NCBI GenBank assembly: GCA_022266195.1
Contig: WHVY01000007.1
Coordinates: forward strand, 2,356,001-2,420,000
Reading direction: 5' to 3'
Length of the DNA: 64,000 bases
Origin: Tetranychus cinnabarinus
Lineage: Eukaryota > Arthropoda > Arachnida > Trombidiformes > Tetranychidae
This document shows, piece by piece, positions 42,501 through 53,071 of the stretch. The notes beneath the pieces were generated by a model. That model searched no databases. It had not been told where the DNA came from and saw only the letters and a list, made by a program, of their open reading frames with translations. Position numbers and translations under genes: made by a program. Within the stretch, counting starts at the first letter, position 1, and each line of letters begins with the position of its first letter.

Positions 42501-43089
42501 TACCTTTTGTATTCATCTCAACATTGATTCTTGCATTGCATTATAATACATTCATTTTGCTTAGACCATTTTACCTTGTTTTGTTTTCCGTTTCGCTCTG
42601 TTCACATTCAACTTCAGGGTTTCTCAGATTTTTCATGTTTACCTTTTATCATGATTCCTTTTTTTCCAACCAAATAGTGCTTTGATTTCAATTTATTAAT
42701 ATACTTGATTAGCTGGTTTACTGGAAACATTTGTAAACCCTAATACTGGTTTAATGTTTCACTCCAATGATTTCTGGTAAATTTCAGTTTCGATAATCAT
42801 TTTTTCTACTCTTTTTACTTTCCTTGATATTTTCATTTTCATTAATTTCAATCGTTTACCAAATTTTTCATCATTTCATGAGCTATCTCAATGTGATTTG
42901 ATATTTTACTTCATTTTACTTTTTGGATTTGAGTTGAAAAAAATAAATGATTTGAATTAAAGTTGATTGAGCTGATTGTGACTTATAAATATTGATACAT
43001 ATTGGCTTAGTTTTTGGGAAAATTTTATTTTAATTTATTATTTCTTTGACAAATGTTGAGCAAAAAAATTTTGGTTAGAGGAGTAAGCG

Positions 43090-43103
43090 TCGCCATCTAT
43101 TGT
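43090..43103 (-). promoter_or_regulatory. CTCF-like motif upstream of Rbbp4
   Basis: On the minus strand the 14-mer ACAATAGATGGCGA agrees at 11 of 14 positions with the general CTCF core, with the central TAGATGGCG intact. It lies near the border where simple-sequence DNA gives way to the gene-dense cluster. Candidate boundary element by motif only. Confidence 0.25.
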
Positions 43104-43268
43104 CGGAACGGATTAAGAGTAAGTTGGGGTTTAATTTTGGCTTATTAATTTCAAATCACTTTATTTAAAAATCTTAACACAAACAACGATTATTGATTTC
43201 AATGACCAATCTGAGGCCAGTAACAGTTCTCTCAGTCTTAGAATAGTGCCATTTTCACAGATATAGTC

Positions 43269-43502
43269 TTAATTTAAAATGGACTCTTCATTTTCCCAGC
43301 TTGGATGTAAGCGTATTGGATAACATAAATTAAACGCAACTTCGTTCTCGTAGCGAAACATAACAATGTCCCTTTGTCCATCCATAGAAGTTAGACTCTT
43401 GACTAGTAAATATCCTTCTTTGCTAAATAATTTTGCGCACAAGTACAAAGAGAAACCGGTTCTCCAGGTGTAGACATTTTTATTGCATAATTTAATACAC
43501 AG
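43269..43502 (-). pseudogene. protein-like minus-strand open segment, hidden exon or decayed gene
   Basis: An open frame of 77 codons ends at TAA (43269-43271) but has no ATG near its beginning; the first Met is at codon 40. The residue mix is that of a folded protein (Trp, Cys, Asp, Arg and Tyr well represented, no simple repeats), for example SLTSMDGQRDIVMFRYENEV near its middle. A second protein-like stretch lies just upstream (43530-43585 minus, containing ASPYLGTIEEV) in another frame. A donor-like GTAAAA and an AG about 60 nt later would join the two in frame, though that acceptor lacks a pyrimidine tract. On the minus strand AATAAA occurs at 43160-43165, about 105 nt after the stop. 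It may be the 3' end of an unrecognised gene divergent from Rbbp4, or a degenerate copy. Family unknown. Confidence 0.3.
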
Positions 43503-43714
43503 TCAAAATTCCTATGTTTTACTGCACTTCTTCAATGGTCCCTAAATAAGGAGAGGCTAATTTAAATTTGATTTCTTTGTTATAAATTAGATTAATTCAA
43601 TCTGATTGTCTAAAATATTGATTAATAAAAAGATGAAATTGGTTAGTATTTTGGCATAAGTTCAATTGAATGAGAAAGATTGAAAATCATGAAATAACGT
43701 TGCTCGACAAATAG

Positions 43715-43743
43715 TATAAATAACGCAGCGTAGCTATTCTCAG
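43715..43743 (+). promoter_or_regulatory. candidate core promoter of Rbbp4
   Basis: TATAAATA at 43715-43722 is followed about 25 nt later by TCAG (43740-43743), which resembles the arthropod initiator. This would give a 5' leader of about 260 nt before the Rbbp4 ATG. Such matches are common in AT-rich DNA. Confidence 0.25.
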
Positions 43744-44004
43744 AGAGCGGCAACTTGGGAATCCTGCATTTAATGTTTATCTATAGCAACCGTTGCCTTA
43801 GTTTTCATTTATGCTAAATGCGTTTCTCTGATTAGTTGGGAGCCGCTGTTTTTTCTAGACTCCTGTCTTAAATTCAATTGTTAATCATCCTTAACATTTT
43901 GTGTTTGTATTTACTACTGGTCATCAACGTTATCAACTTTAATTAAATTTGTTAATTCATCTCGTCTTTCAACCCGGTTTCGGACAAGTTTATTAACACT
44001 GGAA

Positions 44005-45959
44005 ATGGCAGATAAAGAAGCGGGTAATTTGCTCTTTTCCTCACCTTCTTACTTTTCCTTTCTTTGACTCTATCCTTCCCTCTCTTTCTCTTTTGTTTCA
44101 ACTTTTTTCCCCTTTACCCTTTCTATGTGTATCTTTTAACCTTAAATTTTACCAATATTTTAAATGTCTTTGTTTACCATCAATTTCACTTTGACTGTCC
44201 TTTGTCTCCACTTGGATCCTGTTATTATTCCCTTCTTGATCATTGACTATCAGTGGAAGAAAGAGTCATCAATGAAGAGTATAAAATATGGAAGAAAAAT
44301 ACACCATTCCTTTATGATTTGGTAATGACACATGCCTTGGAATGGCCTAGTTTAACTGCTCAATGGTTACCTGATGTCACTAGGTAAGATACATCTTAAA
44401 GATTTTACAACGCTTTCTTCAGAGGCCATTTTGATTTTACTTGTTATCTCAAAATGTCTGCGCTTCTTTATCGTTGTTAATAGGTCTGAGGGCAAAGATT
44501 ACTCAATACATAGACTCATTCTTGGTACTCATACATCCGATGAGCAAAATCACCTTTTAATCGCAAGTGTCCAATTGCCTAATGAAGACACTAATTTTGA
44601 CGCATCACACTATGATAGCGAAAAAGGAGGTAAGATATAGCTTTGATTGGATTGAATAAGCCTCATTCAACCGGAGCAAAATTTTCTTTGGTGACAGTGC
44701 AACGTATGCCACTTAAACTTTCATCACCTTCTATTCTTTTTCTCAGAGTTCGGAGGATTTGGATCTGTAAGCGGTAAAATAGAAATAGAGATAAAGATAA
44801 ACCATGAGGGAGAAGTTAATAGAGCCCGATACATGCCACAAAATCCTTGCATAATTGCAACTAAGACTCCATCGAGTGATGTTTTGGTCTTTGATTACAC
44901 CAAACATCCTTCTCGACCTGGTAAGATAATGATTTAATCAACCTGTTTGGTTTATTAACGAGCAGAACGCATTAAAGGTTATTTATAATAACGTGACTAT
45001 GTTACTCTTATTCAGACGCTAGTGGAGAATGTAGTCCTGATTTGCGGCTTAAAGGTCACCAAAAGGAAGGTTATGGTTTATCATGGAATCCTCATGTAAA
45101 TGGACATTTGCTGAGCGCATCAGATGATCATGTAAGAAATGCTTTCTGACTGTCACAGACATTGAACCATTTGAGTAATTTTTCTTTTTGAACTTACCAG
45201 ACCATCTGCTTGTGGGATATCAATCATCCTCCCAGAGAAGCAAAAAATGTCTACGCTAAAACTATTTTTACTGGCCATACTGCTGTTGTTGAAGACGTAG
45301 CATGGCACTTGTTACACGATAGTTTGTTTGGATCTGTTGCTGATGACCAAAAACTAATGATTTGGGACACAAGGACCAACAATACTTCCAAACCTAATCA
45401 CATAGTAGACGCTCATGCGGCTGAAGTTAACTGTCTGTCATTCAATCCCTACAGTGAATTCATCTTAGCTACTGGTTCAGCTGATAAAACAGTGGCTCTT
45501 TGGGATTTGCGTAATCTTAAACTGAAACTCCACACTTTTGAATCACATAAGGATGAGATCTTCCAAGTTCAATGGTCTCCTCATAACGAGACAATTTTGG
45601 CCTCCTCTGGTACAGATCGAAGACTTCATGTTTGGGATCTTAGTAAAATCGGAGAAGAACAATCAGCTGAAGATGCTGAAGATGGACCACCAGAGTTATT
45701 GTTCATTCATGGTGGACATACTGCTAAAATCTCAGATTTCTCTTGGAATCCTAATGAACCCTGGGTTATTTGTTCGGTTTCTGAAGATAATATCATGCAA
45801 GTTTGGCAAATGGTAAGAACTTACGCGTATATTTTATTTATTATAGCTCTTTAACCTTAAATCATACTAATTTATTGTTTTTTTTTGCAGGCTGAAAATA
45901 TTTACAATGACGAAGAGCCTGAAACTCCGGCTTCAGAATTAGAACCAGTTGCATCATGA
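44005..45959 (+). CDS. Caf1-55: RBBP4/RBBP7-type histone chaperone, Caf1-55 (WD40)
   Basis: Seven coding exons: 44005-44023, 44254-44383, 44484-44629, 44747-44920, 45016-45131, 45201-45812 and 45891-45959. The phases join to give 421 residues, against about 425 in human RBBP4. It begins MADKEAVEERVIN, lacking the few extra N-terminal residues of the vertebrate form. The N-terminal helix (EEYKIWKKNTPFLYDLV) is the histone H4-binding element. Seven WD repeats follow, with near-identical blocks such as FGSVADDQKLMIWDTR and ATGSADKTVALWDLRNLKLK, then HGGHTAKISDFSWNPNEPW. The protein is a shared subunit of CAF-1, NuRD, Sin3/HDAC, NURF and PRC2 and acts in the nucleus on nucleosome assembly and chromatin marking. 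All introns are short. The short acidic tail (EEPETPASELEP) is the only divergent part. RBBP4 versus RBBP7 cannot be separated, because arthropods usually have one gene. Confidence 0.97.
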
Positions 45960-47159
45960 GGCTCTCCACTATCTAGCGTTCATATATTTTGTCAACCAAA
46001 ATTTGAAGAAACTGGGAATACACACAAAAATCATTTCAATGGAATAAATAAATTCGTGATCGTTTTTTAAAAAATGCGACAACTTTTAACTGCATACTAT
46101 ATGGATCACAAGCACATACAAAAAAATATCTTGATCAATTCGCGAAAAAATTTATCATGAAATTGATTCTTTTTCTCCTAAGTCCTTTTCCTACATAAAA
46201 TTTTCATCAATCAACAGAGATAAACCAATAAAATTTCTTCATTTGATAACTGATATGTTGGTTGATACATAGTATTATTTATTGCAATCTTGCGCTGGTG
46301 ATAACTCATAGTTTCAGACAATCATCTGGGAGTTTAATAATTAAACAAATAGTCAAGATGAGCCTTACCATGAACTCGATGTTTTTTGTTGAGATGAAAA
46401 TGTTTAGAGTCATTGAATTGGTCAATGTATTATCTCAAATAAAATCCCGTAACGTGACTGTCGATCTTTGCGTATTCGTTAAACTACTTTAATATGCCAT
46501 TTTTTGAGAAGTTGATTAAGAACTTAATTATAAGCCAATATTGAGCTAACTAATCATGTGTTGACAAATTGGAATGAAAGTTACTGGAAGCGATGATGCT
46601 TTTAAAACCTTTGATTAAACAGATTTAGGAATTGCAGAAATTACTGCGAACGGAATATCAAGAAATGAATGAATAATTAAGCTAAATTGTTAAAACAATG
46701 AACTAAACTTAAACTAACTTGAGTGAATTGATCAATGATCACTCTGAAAGCCATCTATTATTAAAAAAAATGATGAGATTGAGCGAATTGTTTGAAATTG
46801 AAAATTGTTGACTGTAATCTGTCAGCGAGTTCAAAGAGCTTGAAAAAGCGATAAAGGCTGAGTCAGATCCAGGAAAATCAAACAAGCCTTTACAGAGAAT
46901 ACAAACAATCTGGTTGATTTAAAATGATTAAATAAACAGAAAGCTTTTTGATAAGGAGATTAAATTTTTGCTTGAAAAACACATGGTTTAGTTTGAGTCG
47001 ACTGAGCCGGTTAAAACTTGATTTTAACCAAGCTGATGTTGAAGCCAACCGACTGAGTAAAGTGGCTAACTTAGGTGTCTAACTTGCTAGTAAATACTCT
47101 CACCATTTTTTTTCATAAAAATTGTTTTTAACCTCTTCTCATCTCTTCTGCTTTTCACA
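45960..47159. other. Rbbp4 3' UTR and spacer before the PRL gene
   Basis: Overlapping AATAAA signals at 46043-46048 and 46047-46052 lie about 85 nt after the Rbbp4 stop and probably mark its 3' end. The remainder has no convincing gene. The open frames are short and unrecognised. Confidence 0.7.
46043..46052 (+). terminator. Rbbp4 polyadenylation signal
   Basis: Two overlapping AATAAA hexamers (AATAAATAAA), about 85 nt downstream of the Rbbp4 stop codon, consistent with a short 3' untranslated region. Confidence 0.65.
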
Positions 47160-48051
47160 ATGAAGCAGAAAGATAGCATTTCTTCGATTATTTCACCCCT
47201 GGTCCGACCAGGGCCATCGGACATTAGCTTCAAAAATATGAGATTCCTTATCATGGACAGGCCAACTGATAATACTTTAAATAACTTCATAGAGGTAAAT
47301 ATCCTGTTTTTCAACACCTTTTCCCTCCTGCCTGTCTTTACCAATCATTTAATTTTGATCAGCAACTTCATGAGAAACAGTCTTACTAACCAAATCATTA
47401 ACCATATTGTCCATTTTATCTGACCTGGTTTAAAAGTAGACATTTCTTTTGTTATATCTCTATGCTCTTGCTTTTTTGGTGTGTCTAACATGACATTTTT
47501 TCATGTCCATGTTTTCTTCCTGTTTATGTTATTTTCATCATACATTCCAGTTTATTTTTCTTTGTTGATTGGTTTGTTTTTATTCTCATTCTCTCTATAC
47601 TCATTGATCACTAAATTTGTTTTCATTTTTTCTTCCACAGGAGCTCAAGAAAAGAAATATTCGTGATGTTGTGCGTGTCTGTGAACCAACTTATAGGACT
47701 GATTTATTAGCTAAAGAAGGAATCAATGTACATGATTGGCAATTTGATGATGGATCTCCACCACCGCAACATGTGGTCGAGCAATGGTTTGAATTGTTAA
47801 GGACAAGGTTCCAAGAAGATCCTAACAGCTGTATTGCTGTTCACTGTGTTGCCGGTCTTGGTAGAGCTCCGGTGCTAGTGGCTCTAGCATTGATTGAATT
47901 AGGAATGCAGTATGAAGATGCCATTGATTTAATTCGTCAAAAGAGGAGAGGAGCGATTAATGCTCGGCAACTATCATACCTTGCTGAGTACCGTCCTAAG
48001 TCCCGACTCAAGACGAAACTACGTCAAACTCATAAATGTCTACTGCATTAA
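47160..48051 (+). CDS. PRL-1: PRL-type protein tyrosine phosphatase (PTP4A family)
   Basis: Two coding exons, 47160-47294 and 47641-48051, join in phase 0 to give 181 residues (human PRLs are about 170). The active-site P-loop is HCVAGLGRAPVLVALALIE, with catalytic Cys114 and Arg120 in the C-X5-R signature; Ala after the Arg is typical of PRLs and explains their low activity. The general-acid loop is WQFDDGSPPP (Asp81/82). Cys59 in VRVCEPTY matches the cysteine that forms the regulatory disulfide. The C-terminus has a basic stretch (KSRLKTKLRQTHK) and ends CLLH, a CaaX-type prenylation box, implying attachment to plasma or endosomal membranes. PRLs bind CNNM magnesium transporters. The intron separates IEE from LKKRNIRDVV. 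X = His in the CaaX box is unusual. Confidence 0.95.
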
Positions 48052-49064
48052 TTTCACTCTGTAACATCCTCCTTCATTAATCAGTATAGTAAATTTATTC
48101 CACCTTCATTAATCTCATCTTTTATTAACGTAAACTCAAGTTTGTACTCGATTTTATGCAAACTGGTCACTTGAGAACTCTACCTTATCTCAACTTTAAT
48201 ACCAATGGAGAAACTGAACAGAGTAGACATGAAACCAGTTTAAAAATGAAAGAAAACATCTACTCAAGAGTATAAAAAACAACGTTCATTGATACAAATA
48301 AATTGTGGAATCGAGCAACACGAGCCAAAAATGCATCACTCCTTTCATAAGCCAGCAAAAAACAACATTGAGTTAGTAAAGATGTTTTGAATATAAATAC
48401 AGTAAGTGTAATCATTATTGATTATCTATCATTATGGCTGCAAGAGTCACACATGATTTACAAGTTTACATTCAAAAAGTATGATATGAGACAAGTTAAG
48501 AGGAATTTGATTATCTACAATAAAGTCTTTCAACTGCGTACGAAGTTTGTCAATCGGTTTTTAATAGCTTGTCTTCATCTGAATCTAACTGGAATTACTG
48601 ACAAAGTCTTGTTAATTTAATAAGATTGCTATATTGATGTTTACTGATTAAAATGAACTTTTAGAAAACTTGATTGCAAATTATTTAGAGACTGAAAGAA
48701 GCTAAATGTTACAACTTTAATTGTGAATTCAGTAATTCTGAATGATATCACTGCGAAATTGCAAAATTTTCGGTTAAAAAAGAAAAATGTCTTTCATTTT
48801 AGACAAACAGAAATCAAAACTGATTATATGAGCAAACAAATTAATTTACGCCATTATATCGATAAAAAAATATCTAATCTTTACTTATTTCTCACTCAAG
48901 AAACTCATTATAAGTCAATAACAAGTTATATTAATCACTTTTATCAATCGAAGAGTTTTAATTACAATTCTAGTTTGTTGTTGCGGCTCTTTATTCACTC
49001 TGTTTCTTCTGTAGATAAGTTTTTTCTCTTGATCTTTATATTATTTCTTGTCTTTCAGTTAACA
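48052..49064. other. spacer and probable 5' UTR region of the hydroxyacid oxidase gene
   Basis: No confident gene. A TATCGATA motif sits at 48857-48864, about 200 bp before the oxidase ATG. The open frame that runs continuously into the oxidase from 48723 is judged non-coding, because it crosses a good splice acceptor (TCTTTCAG at 49051-49058) seven bases before the ATG and has no similarity to the enzyme family. Confidence 0.55.
48857..48864 (+). promoter_or_regulatory. DRE-type motif TATCGATA
   Basis: Exact palindromic TATCGATA, the DNA-replication-related element bound by DREF in flies, about 200 bp upstream of the oxidase start codon. It could act as a core-promoter element of that gene. 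Motif evidence only. Confidence 0.3.
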
Positions 49065-51180
49065 ATGGTAAATAAAAGTGTAACCAAAGTACCAACTGAT
49101 CAACAGCAAAATCAATATTCCAAATTGATTGATGGTCAATTCCCATCAGAAAATGTTCTTCACACGCTGGTAAATATTCGAGATTTTGAAATTGAAGCTA
49201 AAAAACGTATTTCAAAAAATGCTTGGGGTTATTATAAATCAGGTGCTAATTATGAGATTACACTGAAGGAGAATGAAAATGCTTTCAATAGACTTCGCTT
49301 GAGGCCAAGATTTTTCAATAAAGATGTAAGTCATGTCAATCTACAGACAAAGGTATTTGGTCAAAAAATTGCTTTTCCTATTGGTGTTTCACCAACGGCA
49401 ATGCAAAGAATGGCTAATCCAATCGGGGAAATAGGAACAGCTCGAGGTAAGAACAAAGCTTTTGTTGTTCAATGAATTGTTTCAACCAAACAGATTGGAT
49501 CTTATTTTGAGTTCTCTGAATTATTTCATTTACTTATATTTAACACATTTAATGATATAAAATAGCCTGTCAAAAAATGGGAACCATTTACACAATGTCT
49601 ACATTGGCAACTTGGTCAGTTGAAGATATTGGCCGGGAAGCACCGAATGGTATCAAATGGCTCCAATTGTATATCTATAAAAATCGAGAAGCTAGTTTGA
49701 ATTTGGTTCGTCGAGCTGAGTCCGCTGGATTTACAGCTTTAGTGGTTACTGTTGATTTACCCATAACAGGACAAAGATATGATGATATGAGAAATCAATT
49801 TGTATTACCAGAGCCTTACAAATTAGCCAATTTACCCGGTGACTTGTCTGTAATGGGAGACAAAAAAGACGGTTCAGGATTACAAAACTATGTAAGCGAT
49901 GCATTTGATGCTTCTTTAACTTGGAAAGATGTTGAATGGTTCAAGAATCAAACACACCTTCCATTAATCGTGAAAGGTATTCTGACGGCAGAAGATGCTA
50001 TTTTGGCTGTTGCTCATGGCGCAAAAGGAATTGTTGTTTCAAACCATGGAGCTCGCCAATTGGACACTGTCCCAACATCAGTAAGTAATCTAATTATTGA
50101 ATGGTTGTACTCTAAATAAGCAACTTGAAAATAAGCTACTCAAAAATTAGCAACACAGGTTAAGGCAAATATGAAAATAGCCAATGGCACAAATTAATCT
50201 GGTTAATACTGAACAATACACTGACCACCAGGTACCACTGAAATGCACATTATAATACGTAATAATTTTCATTCGAGTCGAGAGTCGAACCATTTTTATT
50301 GTAAAGGCATGCAACTGATTTCATTTGTTGTGGAATAAAGGTTTCTCTGTTGAACAATTATTGACGAAATTGGGTTCAGAGTTGAAACGTTGGTCGATTT
50401 TTGTACAGTTGAGGCAACAGATTTTTCACCAAACTCTTTACAATGTACTAAAAAGACGTAATTTTATATTTAACCCAACAATGTCCATCAACCTGAACAT
50501 CCAAATAGTCCTTTCCATTTAGTCTCAATTTTCACTCAAAAATTGTATTTTATACAATCGTTTCAAATTTTTGCTGTTTTTTGAGTTGCTATTTTTTGAA
50601 TTGCTCAGTTTTGAGTAGCTTTTATAAATTTGCCCTTTTAGGTTAAGACCTATTGAATTTACCAGAACTCAACTCATTATGATAAATCGAAATGACGAAG
50701 AGCTAGAAACGCTGAATTTATGAACTAAACTTGGAAATTTTATGCCTTCGATCCTTTTTTAGATTGAGGTCTTACCAGAAATTGTTCGTGCCGTTGGAAA
50801 TAAAGCGGAAATCTTTCTTGACGGTGGGATAAGAAGTGGAACTGATGTACTTAAAGCTTTGGCTTTGGGTGCAAAAATGGTATTCGTTGGTAGACCTGCA
50901 ATTTGGGGTCTCGCGTGTGGAGTAAGTATTCAATGTTTCATTTTGCGCTTTCTTTAATTAGTTAATCACAAGGAACCTTATTCGTTTTTGATTTGATTAT
51001 TAAATTTACATTATTACTCTTATTTGTTTCTTTCTAAAGGGTGAATCAGGCGTTGTCAAAGTACTGGATTTACTGAAGAAGGAATTGGAAATCGCAATGG
51101 CTTTATCGGGCTGTTCAACTCTTGAAGATGTCACATCCGCATTAGTTTGTCGTTCTGATTCATTTTGGTCGCATTTGTAA
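49065..51180 (+). CDS. HAO1: peroxisomal (S)-2-hydroxyacid oxidase (glycolate oxidase type)
   Basis: Four coding exons, 49065-49446, 49566-50080, 50763-50921 and 51040-51180, join in frame to give 398 residues; human HAO1 has 370, and the excess is an N-terminal extension of about 30 residues. This FMN enzyme oxidises glycolate and related 2-hydroxyacids to 2-oxoacids with release of hydrogen peroxide. Family hallmarks in order: YYKSGAN near 57-62, PTAMQRMA, WLQLYIYKNRE (FMN-contacting Gln and Tyr), LIVKGI (Lys), and SNHGARQLD with catalytic His288 and Arg291. These are followed by FLDGGIRSGTDVLKALALGA and VGRPAIWG, the phosphate-binding part. It ends SHL, which fits the peroxisomal PTS1 pattern. 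The start is the ATG just after a splice acceptor, so an untranslated first exon is likely. Its 3' end converges on SLC35C1 with under 150 bp between stop codons. HAO1 versus HAO2 is not resolved. Confidence 0.94.
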
Positions 51181-51223
51181 GTTTATATATAAATAACATT
51201 GGGATATGTAATAATTTCCTTTA

Positions 51224-51229
51224 AATAAA
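51224..51229 (+). terminator. polyadenylation signal of the hydroxyacid oxidase gene
   Basis: AATAAA about 44 nt after the TAA stop, in the short spacer shared with the convergent SLC35C1 gene. The 3' untranslated regions of the two genes are likely to abut or overlap. Confidence 0.6.
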
Positions 51230-51326
51230 AATATCCAAGAGGGGGTAATTATATTAATAAATATGAAAATCTATTCTGTAATATACAAAAATGATGATAG
51301 TTTATCTCGCTAGTTTACCATAAGAA

Positions 51327-52358
51327 TTATGCTCCTGATGTTTGACTCTTCATCGAGTGTTTAGCACTCATTTCTAATTGTTTAACTCGTGTATAACCAG
51401 CTGATCCAAATATGACTAGTAAATTGCTTATCCACCAAATAAATGATTTTTCTTCGCTATACCAGATACAAGCAAGAACTGTTTGAGCACAAGCTTTAGC
51501 AGTCCCTGAGATGTTATGCGTTAAAGGCGAAGTAACCTTTATCTGCAAACCAGTAACAAAACCAATAGAAACAGCAAGAAGTCCGCTGAGAGTCATCATG
51601 GTCCAAAACTTTAAGCTAGTGAGATGCTCGTATCCATAAATAATCGGCAATTCCCCACTAATGGTAATAAGTATGGTAAATAGAATAAGAGCATTTACAT
51701 TATTGTAGAAATTCAGCATCCAAATATTGCCATCAACAGCAGGTAAAATACTTTTAGTAAAAATGGAATTAAGTGAAACAAAAAAGCTAGCAGCTATACC
51801 AAAAAAGATTCCCGAAAATGTTAGGGATCCTTGTAGTGATTCTTGATCGACACCAACTATGAATCCAATGATTATAACGATACAACAGAGCGTTGCCTTG
51901 GCTGATGTCATTTCTCTCAGAATAAAATAAGTGAGAATCACATTGAACACAGTTGTCAGTGATCTACCAACAAAGTAGAAAGCAACACCGACAAATTTAA
52001 GACACAAGTTGTTCATTGTGATCATTCCGACAAATACTATAGACAACGGGAATACTTTTTTTACAATTGTTGGCCGAAGATGTAGTCTAGGGAATCCTAA
52101 CCAGTGAACCCATGATGGTCTAACCTGACCAATGAAATTACAAACAAGGCAAAATATTATGGTACAAAGGCACTGGTAAAATGTGATGAAAAGCGGAGCT
52201 TCAAAATTGACCGATTTATCGCTTAGTATATGTTTATTGATGAAAACCATTGAGATTGAAACGATCCAATATAGTGCAACTACCAGAGTTATCTCAATGT
52301 ACCTTGCGGTCAAAGATTTTTCCTTTTGAGGTTCTAATAAGGGCTGCTGTAGCGTCAT
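51327..52358 (-). CDS. SLC35C1: GDP-fucose transporter (SLC35C1)
   Basis: Single-exon frame of 343 residues, close to the usual family length of about 340-365. It carries GDP-fucose into the Golgi lumen in exchange for GMP, supplying fucosyltransferases including those that modify Notch. About ten hydrophobic segments are visible. Family-specific blocks: NKHIL near 41-45, FYFVGRSLTTVFNVILTYF near 127-145, VGVDQES (168-174), ILPAVDG (204-210), FYNNVNALILF (217-227), TGLQIKVTSPLTHNISGTAK (269-288) and CAQTVLA (290-296). The intact TSPLTHN-SGTAKACAQT block separates SLC35C1 from other SLC35 branches. The C-terminal tail is short and hydrophilic. No intron interrupts the coding part, which is unusual beside its intron-bearing neighbours, but the context gives no sign of retroposition. 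The start is the first ATG, with stops upstream. It is convergent with the hydroxyacid oxidase and divergent from l(3)mbt. Confidence 0.95.
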   Translation of the reverse strand: MTLQQPLLEPQKEKSLTARYIEITLVVALYWIVSISMVFINKHILSDKSVNFEAPLFITFYQCLCTIIFCLVCNFIGQVRPSWVHWLGFPRLHLRPTIVKKVFPLSIVFVGMITMNNLCLKFVGVAFYFVGRSLTTVFNVILTYFILREMTSAKATLCCIVIIIGFIVGVDQESLQGSLTFSGIFFGIAASFFVSLNSIFTKSILPAVDGNIWMLNFYNNVNALILFTILITISGELPIIYGYEHLTSLKFWTMMTLSGLLAVSIGFVTGLQIKVTSPLTHNISGTAKACAQTVLACIWYSEEKSFIWWISNLLVIFGSAGYTRVKQLEMSAKHSMKSQTSGA

Positions 52359-52962
52359 TGTTGAATAAAATCAGAATAGTTGATAGATGATAATGAACAC
52401 GAAAGTTAAGAAAAAACGGGCCAAAATAGAACCACCAACTGGTTAGAATTTACACAAGTCAGATCAATCTAATGATGGAAAAGAAGAAAATGAGAAAAAT
52501 ATGAAAATTTTATATTAGCAATAACACATCAGAATATAAAGATCATCATGTTGATAAAAATCAAGATTATAAGCTACAACTTTCCTTTCCTATTTGTTAA
52601 TCTACAGCTATAGATTTTTTAACGAACTAACAACATATTTGTTAAATATGAGAAAATAATATTTCTGTATACCATGATCATTGTCTAATGATTACATACC
52701 TTATTAAGATATTGAAACAATAGACTAGAATTGAATCAATTCACCATCCGAAATCAACGAATGGATAGCGAGAAATAATAATTACCCATTGATAGACAAC
52801 AAAATCCTTGATTGCAATGAGCCAGAGCACTAGTTTAATGTAACAATCCAGAGCTGTCAAACATGCCAATCAACTAAAGATTTGATGTTGTTAGTTAATC
52901 ACAAAAATAATGGTTGACAGACAATTGAAAACAATGTTTATTGTAAATTGTAAAAACTTCAT

Positions 52963-53001
52963 TATCGATACATCGAAAAGAATAACAGATGTTTATCGAT
53001 A
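52963..53001. promoter_or_regulatory. pair of DRE-type motifs TATCGATA
   Basis: Two exact TATCGATA palindromes, at 52963-52970 and 52994-53001, 31 bp apart and between divergent genes. In flies such paired DREs mark DREF-driven housekeeping promoters. They could serve SLC35C1, l(3)mbt or the candidate small gene that begins about 70 bp downstream. Confidence 0.4.
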
Positions 53002-53071
53002 TCAAATAATTTGGATCTCATAGACTCGATATTGTTATGAATCTATATAAAGATGAAGCTTAAGCATCAAA

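Larger units (their letters stand above)
27558..43268. other. gene-poor interval between Pax and Rbbp4
   Basis: The Pax 3' untranslated region probably occupies the first part; I saw no canonical AATAAA close to the stop, and a TATAAATATAAA-rich stretch near 28415-28450 is a possible end. No confident gene follows over about 15 kb. Contents include (ATT)n at 27742-27774, GAT runs, (GA)12 at 34130-34154, (GAA)n at 33337-33359, a MITE-like element at 39331-39584 and an unassigned minus-strand frame at 37386-37652. Open frames elsewhere are short and low in complexity. Confidence 0.6.

Noticed and set aside
48723..49064. N-terminal extension of the hydroxyacid oxidase by 114 codons
   Set aside because: The extension has no family similarity, and a clear splice acceptor (TCTTTCAG) sits seven bases before ATG 49065, so the sequence before it is probably intron or leader.
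51327..52358. SLC35C1 considered as a processed retrocopy because it has no introns
   Set aside because: The frame is full length and intact, and there is no poly-A tract or flanking duplication. Intronless coding regions are not rare in compact genomes.
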